NCBI GenBank assembly: GCA_015066625.1
Contig: SVOC01000005.1
Location: 1 to 64,000, forward strand
DNA length: 64,000 bases
Origin: Oscillospiraceae bacterium
GTDB taxonomy: Bacteria; Bacillota; Clostridia; Oscillospirales; Acutalibacteraceae
Direction of reading: 5' to 3'
This document shows positions 24,914 through 34,769 of the stretch, piece by piece. The number at the start of each line of letters is the position of its first letter. Within the stretch, counting starts at the first letter, position 1. Under the pieces are notes generated by a model. It worked only from the letters and a program-made list of their open reading frames with translations, was not told the DNA's origin and did not search any database. Made by a program: the position numbers and the translations under genes.

Positions 24914-26059
24914 TCAGATTTTTGCCGCTTTTTTGATATCCTCAACTCTGTCTGTCTTTTCCCAGGGAAGATCAATATCCGTTCTGCCGATATGACCGAG
25001 AGCCGCAACCTGTCTGTAAATAGGTCTTCTCAGGTCAAGAGTGCTGATGATGCCTGCAGGGCTGAGGTCAAACAAAACATTGACGATTGCAGATATTTCG
25101 GTATCTGTAATTTTGCCTGTGCCGAAGGTATCAACAAAAACAGAAACGGGCTGTTCAACACCGATTGCATAAGCAAGCTCAACCTCGCACTTGCTTGCAA
25201 GACCTGCAGCTACAATGTTCTTTGCAACATAGCGTGCTGCATAAGCTGCCGAGCGGTCAACCTTTGTGGGGTCTTTACCGCTGAATGCACCGCCGCCGTG
25301 GCGTGCATAACCGCCGTATGTATCAACAATAATCTTTCTGCCTGTAAGACCGCTGTCGCCCTGAGGACCGCCGGTTACAAATCTGCCGGTAGGATTGATG
25401 TGATACTTTGTGTTTTCGTCAAGCATATCCGCAGGAATGGTTGTTTTGATTACCTTTTCGATAATATCCGCTCTTATCTGCTCAATCTCAACTTCAGGTG
25501 CGTGCTGCGATGATATAACAACGGTATCAATTCTTACGGGTCTGTGATTTTCGTCATACTCAACAGTAACCTGGCTCTTACCGTCGGGACGGAGATAACC
25601 CAATATACCGTCCTTACGCACTTCGGTAAGCTTTGCGCAAAGCTTATGTGCGAGAGAAATGGGGAGAGGCATAAGCTCGGGAGTTTCATCGCAGGCAAAG
25701 CCGAACATCATACCCTGGTCGCCTGCACCAAGCTTATCAACACCTCTGGCAATATCGCCCGACTGCTTGTCAAGAGCAGTCATAACCGCACAGGTTTTGC
25801 AGTCAAAACCGTACTCTGCATTATTATAACCGATATCATTCACTACATCCCTTACTATTGCGGGAATATCAAGCTCTGCGGTTGTTGTGATTTCACCCAT
25901 AACAAGAACCATACCTGTTGTGCAGCAGGTTTCGCAGGCAACTCTGCCCATAGGGTCTTTTGCAAGAATCGCATCAAGCACTGCGTCAGAAATCTGGTCG
26001 CAGATTTTATCGGGATGTCCGCCGGTAACGGATTCCGATGTGAATAAGTAATTAGCCAT
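24914..26059 (-). CDS. metK: S-adenosylmethionine synthetase
   Basis: MetK forms SAM from methionine and ATP. The 381-residue protein has the signature [12 protein letters not shown] near the N-terminus, [12 protein letters not shown] (about residue 120) and the P-loop-like [19 protein letters not shown] (about residue 255). AGAGGT lies before the ATG. Expression should be controlled by the SAM-I riboswitch and terminator just upstream: high SAM ends transcription before the gene. Confidence 0.97.
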   Translation of the reverse strand: MANYLFTSESVTGGHPDKICDQISDAVLDAILAKDPMGRVACETCCTTGMVLVMGEITTTAELDIPAIVRDVVNDIGYNNAEYGFDCKTCAVMTALDKQSGDIARGVDKLGAGDQGMMFGFACDETPELMPLPISLAHKLCAKLTEVRKDGILGYLRPDGKSQVTVEYDENHRPVRIDTVVISSQHAPEVEIEQIRADIIEKVIKTTIPADMLDENTKYHINPTGRFVTGGPQGDSGLTGRKIIVDTYGGYARHGGGAFSGKDPTKVDRSAAYAARYVAKNIVAAGLASKCEVELAYAIGVEQPVSVFVDTFGTGKITDTEISAIVNVLFDLSPAGIISTLDLRRPIYRQVAALGHIGRTDIDLPWEKTDRVEDIKKAAKI

Positions 26060-26099
26060 CTTTTATACCTCTTTTTACTGAATTCTATCAACAATGTCC

Positions 26100-26130
26100 A
26101 AAAAAATGACCCGCCGATATAAGGCGGGTT
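26100..26130 (-). terminator. Expression-platform terminator of the metK S-box
   Basis: On the minus strand ACCCGCC and GGCGGGT (26129-26109 region, short loop) are followed by a run of T (26106-26100). It lies directly 3' of the SAM-I aptamer. Confidence 0.88.
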
Positions 26131-26133
26131 AAA

Positions 26134-26236
26134 TCACCTTATCTTCCGACATTACGCCGCAGGATTTAGCACCTTGCATAACACAGGTTGCCGGGCTTCA
26201 AAGGGCCTGTCCCTCAGCCTCTCTCAATAAGGACAT
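26134..26236 (-). promoter_or_regulatory. SAM-I (S-box) riboswitch controlling metK
   Basis: The minus strand shows the S-box core in order: CTTAT-GAGAGAGG at the 5' P1 side, the GAGGGACAGGCCC-TTTGAAGCCCGGCAACC block, GGTGCTAA-TCC, and GGAAGATAAGG closing P1. This is a nearly textbook SAM-I aptamer. Binding of SAM favours the terminator at 26100-26130. Confidence 0.96.
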
Positions 26237-26252
26237 ATTCTATTGACACTTA

Positions 26253-26281
26253 ATTATATAATATGAGAATTCTTTTGTCAA
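26253..26281 (-). promoter_or_regulatory. Consensus promoter of metK
   Basis: TTGACA (26281-26276), 17-nt spacer, TATAAT (26258-26253) on the minus strand. The -35 box overlaps the stop codon of the upstream HAD gene. Confidence 0.9.
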
Positions 26282-26940
26282 CCGTTATTCGACAAATATA
26301 CACACTTCAGGACTTCTTCGGGAGTATCAACAATGTACTCTGCACCGTTTTCTTCAAGAATCTCACGGTCACGGAAGCCCCAGGTAACACCGATACACGG
26401 TATGCCTGCGTTATGTGCAGTAATACAGTCAACCTCGGAATCGCCCACATAAACTGCATTTTCTTTTGACACAGCCAATTTTTCAAGAGCACAAAATATG
26501 CCGTCAGGCTCAGGTTTCTGGGCAACACCGTCAACCTGACCTACAGTTACATCTATGAATTCGTCAAAAAAACGGCTGACTATTTCTTTTGCCGCCCAAT
26601 GAATTTTGTTTGTAACAACGGCGGTTTTAATACCTTTGTTTTTCAAAGCTTCAAGCACTTCGTTTACGCCGTCGTAAGGCTTTGTGTTTACGCAGGAATT
26701 CTTTTCATAGTGCACTTTGAAAGCATTCAGACATTCCTCGCACACATTTTCGGGTGTGCCGTAAGGCACGCTGAGATTGATAAGTCTGCGTATACCGTTG
26801 CCCACAAAAGAACGGACTTCTTCTGTACTTCTCTGAGAAAAACCGCACTCCGAAAGCGCAAAGTTCACACTGTTTGTAAGGTCAGCCAATGTGTCTGTGA
26901 GAGTGCCGTCAAGGTCAAATATCACTGCTTTAATTTCCAT
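26278..26940 (-). CDS. HAD-superfamily phosphatase, phosphoglycolate phosphatase-like
   Basis: A 220-residue HAD hydrolase with motif I DLDGTLTDT, a helical cap of class C1, motif II VVTNK, the lysine in AQKPEPD, and motif IV VGDSEVDCITA. These place it with phosphoglycolate phosphatase/beta-phosphoglucomutase-like enzymes; the PEPD and GDSxxD pattern favours phosphoglycolate phosphatase-like proteins or pyrophosphatase PpaX. The frame extends one codon to a TTG at 26943, but GAGGT 6 nt from the ATG at 26940 sets the start. Its 3' end houses the metK promoter. Confidence 0.85.
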   Translation of the reverse strand: MEIKAVIFDLDGTLTDTLADLTNSVNFALSECGFSQRSTEEVRSFVGNGIRRLINLSVPYGTPENVCEECLNAFKVHYEKNSCVNTKPYDGVNEVLEALKNKGIKTAVVTNKIHWAAKEIVSRFFDEFIDVTVGQVDGVAQKPEPDGIFCALEKLAVSKENAVYVGDSEVDCITAHNAGIPCIGVTWGFRDREILEENGAEYIVDTPEEVLKCVYLSNNG

Positions 26941-26950
26941 CAATATACCT

Positions 26951-26981
26951 CAAAAACGCCGTGCCAATGACACAGCGTTTT
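26951..26981 (-). terminator. Terminator after dnaJ
   Basis: On the minus strand AACGCTGTG pairs with CACGGCGTT across a 7-nt loop (stem with one G-U pair), followed by T residues. It ends the hrcA-grpE-dnaK-dnaJ operon. Confidence 0.82.
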
Positions 26982-26984
26982 TAC

Positions 26985-28151
26985 TTATTTCTTGCTTTTG
27001 AACTTATCGAAAAAACCTTCTTTGCCGTTGCCGATGGGCGAACCTCTCTTTACACCAAGCTCTTTTTCAAGCTCGGCAAGAAGGTCACGCTGACGCTGTG
27101 TAAGATTTTTCGGTGTATCAACAACAACACGCACAAGCTGGTCGCCTCTGCCTCTGCCGTTAAGAATCTGAATACCCTTACCCTTAAGGCTGAATACGGC
27201 TTCGGACTGAGTGCCTGCGGGCAAATCAAACTTAACATCGCCGTCAAGCGTGGGGATTCTGATACTGTCGCCAAGTGCCGCCTGAGTAAAGCTGACGTGC
27301 TGTTCAAGCCATACATTGTAGCCGTCACGCTCAAAATAGGCGTGAGGTCTGACAAACACCGCAACCTTAAGGTCGCCCTGAGGACCGCCGTTGACACCTG
27401 CGTTACCTGCGCCGCTGACAACAAAAACCTGACGGTCGTCAATACCTGCAGGTATGTTCACGTCAACAGAAACCTTCTTGTTGACTCTTCCGTTGCCGCG
27501 GCATTTTGAGCAGGGGTTATCTATAACCTTGCCCTTGCCCTGACATTTGGGGCAGGATTTCTGACTTGAAATCACACCGAAGGGAGTTCTCTGCTGAACA
27601 TTTACATAGCCTCTGCCCTGACAGTCGGGGCAGGTTTTGGGTGCCGAGCCTGCGCTTGCACCCGTGCCGTGACAGTCGGGACAGGAATCAACACGGTTGA
27701 TATCAACGGTTCTTTTGCAACCCTTTGCCGCTTCCTCAAAGGAAATGGTAACCCTTGTCTGAACGGTTTCGCCCTTTTGGGGTGCGTTGGGGTTTGCCTG
27801 CCTTCCGCCGCCGAATCCGCCGCCGAAAAACGAGCCGAATATATCTCCCAGATCGCCGAAATCAAAACCGCCTCCGCCGAATCCGCCGCCGTAAGCACCC
27901 CCGCCGCCTGCACCGTAATTGGGGTCAACACCTGCGTGACCAAACTGGTCATAACGGGCTTTTTTCTGGCTGTCGGAAAGCACTTCGTAGGCTTCGTTGG
28001 CTTCTTTGAATTTGGCTTCAGCCTCAGCATCACCCGGATTAAGGTCCGGATGATACTGCTTGGCTTTTTTTCTGTATGCTTTTTTTATTTCGTCATCGCT
28101 TGCACTTTTTGACACGCCGAGGACTTCATAATAATCTCTCTTATCTGCCAA
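26985..28151 (-). CDS. dnaJ: Chaperone DnaJ
   Basis: DnaJ delivers clients to DnaK and stimulates its ATPase. The 388-residue type I protein has the J domain with the HPD motif (residues about 34-36), a G/F-rich linker, four CxxCxGxG zinc-binding repeats ([32 protein letters not shown]) and the C-terminal substrate-binding domains. Last gene of the heat-shock operon. Confidence 0.98.
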   Translation of the reverse strand: MADKRDYYEVLGVSKSASDDEIKKAYRKKAKQYHPDLNPGDAEAEAKFKEANEAYEVLSDSQKKARYDQFGHAGVDPNYGAGGGGAYGGGFGGGGFDFGDLGDIFGSFFGGGFGGGRQANPNAPQKGETVQTRVTISFEEAAKGCKRTVDINRVDSCPDCHGTGASAGSAPKTCPDCQGRGYVNVQQRTPFGVISSQKSCPKCQGKGKVIDNPCSKCRGNGRVNKKVSVDVNIPAGIDDRQVFVVSGAGNAGVNGGPQGDLKVAVFVRPHAYFERDGYNVWLEQHVSFTQAALGDSIRIPTLDGDVKFDLPAGTQSEAVFSLKGKGIQILNGRGRGDQLVRVVVDTPKNLTQRQRDLLAELEKELGVKRGSPIGNGKEGFFDKFKSKK

Positions 28152-28165
28152 GGGGATTAACTCCT

Positions 28166-29989
28166 TTAATTGTTGTCGTCAACGTCTGTGTAGTTTGCTT
28201 CGGTGTAACCGTTGTCACCTGCACCGGCATCGCCCTGCTGAGCCTGAGCTGCTTCTGCAGCTGCCTTATAAAGTTTCTCTGATACTTCGTGGAACTTTGC
28301 AGTAAGCTCGTCCTGACGGCTCTTGATAAGGTTGATATCTTCGCCCTTGAGAGCTTCCTTAAGAGCATCAATCTTTTCATTCACGCCTGCTTTTTCGTCT
28401 TCGCTGAACTTATCGCCGTTTTCGTTCATAAGCTTTTCACACTGATATACCATCTGGTCTGCGGCATTGCGTGTGTCAACATTTTCACGGCGTTCCTTAT
28501 CTTCCTGTGCAAATTTCTCTGCATCTGCAACAGCCTTTTCAATATCTTCCTTGGACATATTTGTTGAGGAAGTGATGTTGATTGACTGCTCCTTCTGTGT
28601 ACCGAGATCCTTTGCGGAAACATGGACGATACCGTTGGCGTCTATATCGAAAGTAACTTCAATCTGAGGAATACCTCTGGGGGCGGGCATAATGCCGTCA
28701 AGATGGAACACGCCGAGAGTTTTGTTATCTCTTGCAAATTCTCTTTCACCCTGAAGAACGTGAACTTCAACTGAGGGCTGATTGTCTGCAGCTGTTGAGA
28801 AAATCTGGCTCTTCTTAACGGGGATAGTTGTGTTTCTGTCAATAATCTTTGTGCTGATACCGCCCATGGTTTCGATACCCAGTGAAAGGGGTGTAACATC
28901 GAGAAGAAGAAGACCCTTAACCTCGCCGCCGAGAACACCCGCCTGAAGTGCGGCACCGATTGCAACACATTCGTCGGGGTTAATGCCCTTGAAAGGCTCT
29001 GTACCCATAAACTTCTTTACAGCTTCCTGAACAGCGGGAATTCTTGATGAACCGCCTACCATAAGAACCTTATCGATTTCTGATGTCTTGAGACCCGAAT
29101 CGTTCATTGCCTGACGGACAGGACCCATTGTAGCATCAACAAGGTCTGCTGTAAGCTCATTGAACTTTGCTCTTGTGAGAGTCATTTCAAGGTGCTTGGG
29201 ACCTGTTGCATCTGCTGTGATGAAAGGAAGGCTGATGTTTGAGGTTGTAACACCTGAAAGCTCAATCTTTGCCTTTTCTGCAGCTTCCTTAAGACGCTGC
29301 ATAGCCATTTTGTCGCCTCTCAGGTCAATGCCCTGCTCAGCCTTGAAGCCGTCAGCAAGCCAGTTAATAACTCTCTGGTCAAAATCGTCACCGCCGAGAC
29401 GATTGTTGCCTGCGGTTGCAAGAACCTCCTGAACGCCGTCACCCATTTCGATGATTGAAACGTCGAAAGTACCGCCGCCAAGGTCATAAACCATAACCTT
29501 CTGGTCGGTTTCTTTATCAATACCGTATGCAAGAGCTGCTGCGGTGGGCTCGTTGATAATTCTCTTTACTTCAAGACCTGCAATCTTACCTGCGTCTTTT
29601 GTAGCCTGTCTCTGTGCATCGGTGAAGTATGCGGGAACTGTGATAACAGCTTCTGTTACGGTGTCTCCGAGATATGCTTCTGCATCAGTTTTAAGCTTCT
29701 GAAGAATCATTGCAGAGATTTCCTGGGGTGTGAACTTCTTATCGTCAACAGCTACCTTGTAGTCCGAACCCATCTGTCTTTTGATTGAAGCAATTGTTCT
29801 GTCGGGGTTTGTGATTGCCTGTCTCTTTGCAACCTGACCTACCATTCTTTCGCCTGTTTTGCCGAAAGCCACAACAGAGGGAGTTGTTCTTGCACCCTCA
29901 GCGTTTGCGATAACTACGGGCTCGCCGCCTTCAATTACTGCTACGCAGGAATTGGTTGTACCCAAGTCAATACCGATAATTTTTGCCAT
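28166..29989 (-). CDS. dnaK: Chaperone DnaK (Hsp70)
   Basis: The 607-residue Hsp70 begins with [15 protein letters not shown] and contains the phosphate-2 motif [10 protein letters not shown], the GGSSRIPAV motif, the linker [15 protein letters not shown] and an acidic disordered tail. The DnaK of Gram-positive bacteria lacks a short N-terminal segment found in Proteobacteria, consistent with the length here. GAGGA precedes the ATG. Co-transcribed with grpE and dnaJ. Confidence 0.98.
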   Translation of the reverse strand: MAKIIGIDLGTTNSCVAVIEGGEPVVIANAEGARTTPSVVAFGKTGERMVGQVAKRQAITNPDRTIASIKRQMGSDYKVAVDDKKFTPQEISAMILQKLKTDAEAYLGDTVTEAVITVPAYFTDAQRQATKDAGKIAGLEVKRIINEPTAAALAYGIDKETDQKVMVYDLGGGTFDVSIIEMGDGVQEVLATAGNNRLGGDDFDQRVINWLADGFKAEQGIDLRGDKMAMQRLKEAAEKAKIELSGVTTSNISLPFITADATGPKHLEMTLTRAKFNELTADLVDATMGPVRQAMNDSGLKTSEIDKVLMVGGSSRIPAVQEAVKKFMGTEPFKGINPDECVAIGAALQAGVLGGEVKGLLLLDVTPLSLGIETMGGISTKIIDRNTTIPVKKSQIFSTAADNQPSVEVHVLQGEREFARDNKTLGVFHLDGIMPAPRGIPQIEVTFDIDANGIVHVSAKDLGTQKEQSINITSSTNMSKEDIEKAVADAEKFAQEDKERRENVDTRNAADQMVYQCEKLMNENGDKFSEDEKAGVNEKIDALKEALKGEDINLIKSRQDELTAKFHEVSEKLYKAAAEAAQAQQGDAGAGDNGYTEANYTDVDDNN

Positions 29990-30028
29990 AATAATTTTCC
30001 TCCTATAATAAAGTAAAATTTATAAACA

Positions 30029-30523
30029 TTATGAATTTGCAACCTGAACAACAGCTTCTCTGATTATTCTGTCGCCCAGTTTATAGCCTTTTGAAAATAC
30101 GGATGCAACCTGATTTTCACCCAGTTCGGGGTCTTCAACGGTCATAACCGCATTGTGGATGTTGGGATCAAATTCATCCCCTCTTGCACCGTATGCTTCG
30201 ATTCCCAGTTTTTTGAGGATTTCGCCAAGCTGTGTAAAAATAAGGTCAATGCCCTTCTTGTAGTCCTCAAAACTGCATTCCTTATTTTCTGCCGCTCTGT
30301 CAAAGTTATCCAGCACGGGAAGAAGATCTTTAACGATTTCCGCCCGGGATGAAGTGTAAATATCCTGCTTTTCTTTCTGTGAGCGCTTGCGGAAGTTATC
30401 ATATTCCGCACAAAGTCTCAGGAACTGCTCATTCTTTTCATCAAGCTCTTTCTGAAGCTTTTGTTCCGCAGTTTCAACGGTTTCTTCTTCAACCGTTTCG
30501 GGAGTTTTCTTTTCTTTTTTCAT
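30029..30523 (-). CDS. grpE: Nucleotide exchange factor GrpE
   Basis: GrpE releases ADP from DnaK. The 164-residue protein has an acidic, low-complexity N-terminus (EEETVETAEQ), a long coiled-coil with CAEYDNFRKRSQKEKQ, and the C-terminal beta domain ending GYKLGDRIIREAVVQV. The frame is open to a TTG at 30547 overlapping hrcA, but AAAGGA about 9 nt before the ATG at 30523 gives the correct start. Confidence 0.96.
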   Translation of the reverse strand: MKKEKKTPETVEEETVETAEQKLQKELDEKNEQFLRLCAEYDNFRKRSQKEKQDIYTSSRAEIVKDLLPVLDNFDRAAENKECSFEDYKKGIDLIFTQLGEILKKLGIEAYGARGDEFDPNIHNAVMTVEDPELGENQVASVFSKGYKLGDRIIREAVVQVANS

Positions 30524-30536
30524 CACGAAATCCTTT

Positions 30537-31568
30537 CTATTCTTCAATAGCCTGCGTTATAAGTCTGCCGACAAGGTTTGTCAGATATTTAACGCTGGGA
30601 ATTATATTTTCATAATCCATACGGGTAGGTCCTATGATTCCGATTGTTCCCGAATCACTGCCACCCACTGAATACTTCGCAACTATGACACTTGAATTTT
30701 CAAGCTGACGGTAAATATTTTCTCTGCCTATTTTAACATTTATCGGTTCTGTTGCGCCGTTGAGAACAGCAGAAACCGGCTCTTTTTTATTAAGAAATTC
30801 CAGCAATTCCAGAGCATCTCTGCCGTAGCTTGTAAAAAGATTTGAACTGCCGCCAACCATTATTCTTGATGTTGCCGTGCTTTTGGCAAGCTCACACACC
30901 GCCGCCATAAGAGGAAGCATTGCAAAAACATCGCCGTCAACGGATGCTGCAACGGTCTGCATTGATGCTACACTGATATCCGATGCGGGTTTGCCGATAA
31001 TACAGGACTGAACGATGTTATAAAACTGTTCGCATATTTTTGCGGTAAGCTCGCAATCCAGCCTGCAAAGTCTGCTTTTGAGAATTCCGTTTGATGTAAG
31101 AAGCACAAGCATTGCGGAATGAACGCCTACGGGCACAAGCTCGATTTTGCGTATCAGCATTGCTTCGCCGCCGGGTGCAGTTGAAACGCAGGCACATTTT
31201 GTAAGGTCTGCAAGAACCTCGCCCGCTTGGGCAATAAGCCTTTCGGGGTCGCCTGCTGCCGAGGAAATACCCGCTTCAATCATTCTGCGGTTAAGCTCGT
31301 CAATCTCTCTGGACTTCATAAGGTTATCGACATAATACCTGTAACCCATCTGCGAAGGCACTCTGCCTGCCGAGGTATGAGGCTGTTCAAGATAACCCAT
31401 TGCGGCAAGGTCGCTCATTTCGTTACGCACCGTTGCAGAGGAAACCTGCATACCCGTCAGCGCAAGAAGTTCCTTTGAACCGATAGGCTCACCCGTTTTG
31501 ATATACTGCTCAACAACAGCCGCCAATATCTGTTTTTTTCTCTCGCTGAGTTCCGACACCTGCCACAC
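30537..31568 (-). CDS. hrcA: Heat-inducible transcription repressor HrcA
   Basis: HrcA binds CIRCE and represses this operon; its folding depends on GroE. The protein (about 343 residues) has an N-terminal winged helix with SATVRNEMSDLAAMGYLEQPHTSAGRVPS and the C-terminal ligand-like domain. The start is a GTG: either 31568 or 31559, and the second gives the more typical N-terminus SELSERKKQIL. CIRCE lies just upstream, so the gene is probably autoregulated. Confidence 0.95.
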   Translation of the reverse strand: MWQVSELSERKKQILAAVVEQYIKTGEPIGSKELLALTGMQVSSATVRNEMSDLAAMGYLEQPHTSAGRVPSQMGYRYYVDNLMKSREIDELNRRMIEAGISSAAGDPERLIAQAGEVLADLTKCACVSTAPGGEAMLIRKIELVPVGVHSAMLVLLTSNGILKSRLCRLDCELTAKICEQFYNIVQSCIIGKPASDISVASMQTVAASVDGDVFAMLPLMAAVCELAKSTATSRIMVGGSSNLFTSYGRDALELLEFLNKKEPVSAVLNGATEPINVKIGRENIYRQLENSSVIVAKYSVGGSDSGTIGIIGPTRMDYENIIPSVKYLTNLVGRLITQAIEE

Positions 31569-31579
31569 CTCTTTCCTCA

Positions 31580-31617
31580 GAGTGCTAATTTTAGCACTCG
31601 AACTTTCAGAGTGCTAA
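31580..31617 (-). promoter_or_regulatory. CIRCE operator with an extra half-site
   Basis: TTAGCACTC (31591-31599), a 9-nt spacer and GAGTGCTAA (31609-31617) form a perfect CIRCE element for HrcA between the promoter and hrcA. A third perfect 9-nt half-site GAGTGCTAA lies at 31580-31588, 2 nt from the first arm and in everted orientation, close to the hrcA ribosome binding site. Confidence 0.97.
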
Positions 31618-31628
31618 TTACAGTTATT

Positions 31629-31657
31629 ACTATACCCCGAGAAAACGGATTTGTCAA
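31629..31657 (-). promoter_or_regulatory. Sigma-A promoter of the hrcA operon
   Basis: TTGACA (31657-31652), 17-nt spacer, TATAGT (31634-31629) on the minus strand, 11 nt upstream of CIRCE, so bound HrcA would cover the transcription start. Confidence 0.85.
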
Positions 31658-31714
31658 TATTTGAATTGTAAACAAGTTGTTAAAATGTATGAATTTTCCA
31701 TTAACCGGAGAAAT

Positions 31715-31745
31715 AATAAACGGGCCACGCAAATACGTGACCCGT
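31715..31745 (-). terminator. Probable terminator after alr
   Basis: On the minus strand ACGGGTCACG pairs with CGTGGCCCGT (one G-U pair) around a 6-nt loop, followed by the imperfect T-rich tract TTATTATTT. Confidence 0.65.
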
Positions 31746-31759
31746 AAACATCAAATATA

Positions 31760-32905
31760 TTATGCCAATTCGCCGTTTTCGTAGTAGATTTTGTTAACTC
31801 TGGGCATAAACGTGCAAATCATTTCATAATTGAAGCTTCCGCACATTTCGCCGAGCTCTTCGGCGGTTATTTTACCGCCTTTATCTTCGCCCATGATAAT
31901 GACTCTGTCGCCTACACAGGCACCGTCAATACCGGTAATGTCAATCATTATCTGGTCCATACAGACTCTGCCCACAACAGGTGCTCTTTTGCCGCCTACA
32001 AGCACGCATCCTTTGTTTGAAAATGCTCTGTTATAGCCGTCGGCATAGCCGATACAAACCGTTGCTATTTTACGTTTTTCGGGTGTGACATAGGCGTGAC
32101 CGTAGCCTATACCCTCACCTGCCTCAACATCCTTTATGTGGATGATACGGCTGATAACCTCCATCGCAGGCTTAAGCTCAACTTTTTCGGTCATAACTTC
32201 ATCTGAGGGATAGAGTCCGTAAAGTGCAATACCCATTCTGACCATATCGTAATGATAATCGGAATCGATTATTGCCGCACTGTTGCAGCAGTGCTTGAGC
32301 GGAATATCAATGCCTTCCGCTTCAAGCTTTAACAAAAATTCATCAAAACGCTTCTGCTGAATGTGCATAAAGGATTTGTCTTTGCAATCCGCACTTGCGA
32401 AATGGGTAAAAACTCCGTCAATCACTATATTGGAAAGCGTTGATATTTTTTTGATTATTTCCACACTCTCGGAATTATCTTTAAGACCTATGCGGTTCAT
32501 CCCCGTATCAACGGCAATGTGGATATAAGCCTTTTTGCTCATTTCAACGGCAAGCTGCGAAAGCTTGCGTGCATCGTCAAGACTGTAAACGGTAGAGATA
32601 AGGTTGTTTGCAATAAGCTCCTCGTAATGATAAGAGCTGGTATACGAAAGAATGAGTATGGGGTTTTTAATTCCGTTTTCACGGAGTTCAAGAGCTTCTT
32701 CAATATCGGCAACAGCAAAATAATCCGCCATATTTTCAAGCACCTTTGCAACTCTTACAGCACCGTGACCGTAAGCATTGGCTTTGACTATCGCCATTGT
32801 TTTCGTTTTTTCGGGAACAAGAGCTTTCAAAGCAATGAAATTCTCTTTGATTGCCGATAAATCGATTTTTGCAAAGCTTCTGTGATATTTGAGAGATTTC
32901 TGCAT
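31760..32905 (-). CDS. alr: Alanine racemase
   Basis: Alr is a PLP enzyme that makes D-alanine for peptidoglycan. The 381-residue protein carries the PLP lysine in VKANAYGHGAV (about residue 43), and the catalytic tyrosine region GIGYGHAYVT on the C-terminal side (about residue 272), with the CIGYADGYNRAF segment. Normal length. It has its own promoter and is divergent from the MFS transporter. Confidence 0.96.
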   Translation of the reverse strand: MQKSLKYHRSFAKIDLSAIKENFIALKALVPEKTKTMAIVKANAYGHGAVRVAKVLENMADYFAVADIEEALELRENGIKNPILILSYTSSYHYEELIANNLISTVYSLDDARKLSQLAVEMSKKAYIHIAVDTGMNRIGLKDNSESVEIIKKISTLSNIVIDGVFTHFASADCKDKSFMHIQQKRFDEFLLKLEAEGIDIPLKHCCNSAAIIDSDYHYDMVRMGIALYGLYPSDEVMTEKVELKPAMEVISRIIHIKDVEAGEGIGYGHAYVTPEKRKIATVCIGYADGYNRAFSNKGCVLVGGKRAPVVGRVCMDQIMIDITGIDGACVGDRVIIMGEDKGGKITAEELGEMCGSFNYEMICTFMPRVNKIYYENGELA

Positions 32906-32938
32906 AAGTCATTCACCCCTTTCATTCTATGCCATCAA

Positions 32939-32967
32939 AGTATAAAACAATACATTTGATTTGTCAA
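32939..32967 (-). promoter_or_regulatory. Promoter of alr
   Basis: TTGACA (32967-32962), 17-nt spacer, TATACT (32944-32939) on the minus strand. Its -35 box is only 12 nt from the -35 box of the divergent MFS promoter. Confidence 0.85.
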
Positions 32968-32979
32968 CCTTTTTAAGAC

Positions 32980-33008
32980 TTGACCTAAGTGCATTTATTT
33001 GGTATCAT
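32980..33008 (+). promoter_or_regulatory. Promoter of the MFS symporter gene
   Basis: TTGACC (32980-32985), 17-nt spacer ending in TGG (extended -10), TATCAT (33003-33008). The start of transcription near 33015 lies downstream of the upstream codons of the open frame, which supports the TTG start at 33050. Confidence 0.75.
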
Positions 33009-33049
33009 ATATTTGTTATACGCAAAAATTCAGACAGGAGGTCTGCCCT

Positions 33050-34609
33050 TTGGGAATAGGAAATAAAATCAAAGATGTTGTAGGCATCGAAGGCAACACC
33101 TGGGAATACCTCAGACCGATTATCGGCTATAATGTTGCCAATATTACTATCGGCGGTGTAACCAATCCGCTGAGCAAATACCACCAGCAGTTCCTTAACT
33201 ACGTTGAAGGTCTCGACACCCGTATGACGGGACGTATCAGTGCCATTGCAGGCGTTTTTGATGCAATCACCGACCTTGCAATGGGCTTCATAACCGACAG
33301 AACAAAATCCCGTCTGGGAAAGCACAGGGTGTGGATTATTACCGCACTCCCGGTTCTGCTTATCGGTTACTTTATGAAATGGTATTCTTTCGGCATTTCG
33401 GGCACGGGCAATGAAAACGCACTTTTTTTCTACTATCTGATGGCATCATTCGTATACAGCACCGGTTACACAATGATGAACATTCCCCACGCCGCTATGC
33501 TGCCCACCATCGCACCCGGATATTTTGAAAGAACCCAATATAAAATTGTTGAGTACATATTCAATATGTTCGGTATGTTCCCGTCGTTCATATTTATGAG
33601 CGTAGTTCTCGGCGGAACGAATCTTGACAACCCGTCGGCTGCAGACAGAGGCAAATATCTGCTTTGCGGCATTTGCTTTATCCTTTATTTCTTCTGGTCG
33701 CCTATCGTAACTTTCTTCTCAACAAAAGAAAAAAGCTCGCTTGATATGGTGAATCCTCCTCTCAATCTGAAATACTTTTTCAGAGAGTATATTCAGGTAT
33801 TCAAAAACAAGGCTTTCAGACAGTATTTCTTCATCGGAATGTTCTACAGCTTTGCAAAGAATTTCTACGGCGATGCCGACCAGATTTTTATGCGGAGCGT
33901 GGCGGATAAATACAGCCATTTTGCAATGCTCCAGACCATAGCAGGTGTTGCTGAGGTTGCAGGCGGACCCTTCAATTATTTCCTTTCAAGGTATATGGAC
34001 AAGCGTTTCTGCGGTCTTGCACTCACTCCTTTTATGATTGCAGGCCTGCTCATCAACGGTTTTGCGACACCTGCAACTCCCGTATTCTTTATTTACCTTG
34101 CATCCATTCTTTACAACTTCGGTTTCTCAGGCCCCGGATTTGTTGTTAACAACATTCAGCCCGACGTTACCGATGTTGACGAGCTTATCACCGGCAGACG
34201 CCGCGAAGGTGTTATTGCAACATTCAACTCATTCCTTAAAAAAACCAGCCTCAGCCTTTCTTCAGGCGCGCTCGGATACATGCTTTTTTATATGGGTTAT
34301 GATGTCAACAACCCGAGTTACGAAATGCTTTCGGGTACTGCAGAACTGGGCATCCGCCTTGCAGTAAGCTGGCTTCCCGCAATATTCATGGCAATCTCAC
34401 TCTTCCTTACATTCCGCTACAAAATGAGGAAGAGAGACCACGAAATCATCCAGCAGGTTATCAAGCAGAAACACGAAACAGGCACCTGCGATATTTCATA
34501 CAGCGATAAAAAGCGTCTTGAAGATATTGCCGGTCAGAAGTGGGAAGATATGTGGATTGGCAGAAGCGGCGAAGTTGACAGAAAGCTTGAAGAAGTTAAC
34601 GGAATTTAA
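33050..34609 (+). CDS. MFS transporter of the glycoside-pentoside-hexuronide (GPH) cation symporter type
   Basis: A polytopic membrane protein of 519 residues with about 12 hydrophobic segments. The N-terminal part has the GPH/MelB-like arrangement GVFDAITDLAMGFITDRTKSR (residues about 65-85) and a second conserved loop around TDVDELITGRRREGVIATFNS, which matches the D-xx-TG-xR-xEG motif of sugar:cation symporters. It probably imports a glycoside or uronide with sodium or protons. The start is TTG with AGGAGG 8 nt upstream; the longer frame begins before the promoter. No sugar-degrading gene is adjacent, so the substrate is open. Confidence 0.83.
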   Translation: MGIGNKIKDVVGIEGNTWEYLRPIIGYNVANITIGGVTNPLSKYHQQFLNYVEGLDTRMTGRISAIAGVFDAITDLAMGFITDRTKSRLGKHRVWIITALPVLLIGYFMKWYSFGISGTGNENALFFYYLMASFVYSTGYTMMNIPHAAMLPTIAPGYFERTQYKIVEYIFNMFGMFPSFIFMSVVLGGTNLDNPSAADRGKYLLCGICFILYFFWSPIVTFFSTKEKSSLDMVNPPLNLKYFFREYIQVFKNKAFRQYFFIGMFYSFAKNFYGDADQIFMRSVADKYSHFAMLQTIAGVAEVAGGPFNYFLSRYMDKRFCGLALTPFMIAGLLINGFATPATPVFFIYLASILYNFGFSGPGFVVNNIQPDVTDVDELITGRRREGVIATFNSFLKKTSLSLSSGALGYMLFYMGYDVNNPSYEMLSGTAELGIRLAVSWLPAIFMAISLFLTFRYKMRKRDHEIIQQVIKQKHETGTCDISYSDKKRLEDIAGQKWEDMWIGRSGEVDRKLEEVNGI

Positions 34610-34616
34610 CATGTTT

Positions 34617-34643
34617 AACCCTCGGTTCATTCCGAGGGTTTTT
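34617..34643 (+). terminator. Terminator after the MFS gene
   Basis: AACCCTCGG and CCGAGGGTT form a 9-bp stem with loop TTCATT, followed by TTTTTC. Confidence 0.92.
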
Positions 34644-34657
34644 CTTGGCAAAAATTC

Positions 34658-34686
34658 TTGACCTCAACAATATTATTTGGTATTAT
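34658..34686 (+). promoter_or_regulatory. Promoter of lepA
   Basis: TTGACC (34658-34663), 17-nt spacer ending in TGG (extended -10), TATTAT (34681-34686). Very similar to the MFS promoter. The leader to lepA is about 75 nt. Confidence 0.75.
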
Positions 34687-34769
34687 TAATAAGTATAAAT
34701 TTGCGGATAAGGCAAGGCTCTGTTAACAGAAGCCCTGAAAATGTATTATAAACCAAGGAGAAAAGCAAA

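Noticed and set aside
32999-33049. 17 extra N-terminal codons for the MFS transporter
   Set aside because: They include the promoter -10 box and transcription start; AGGAGG points to the TTG at 33050.
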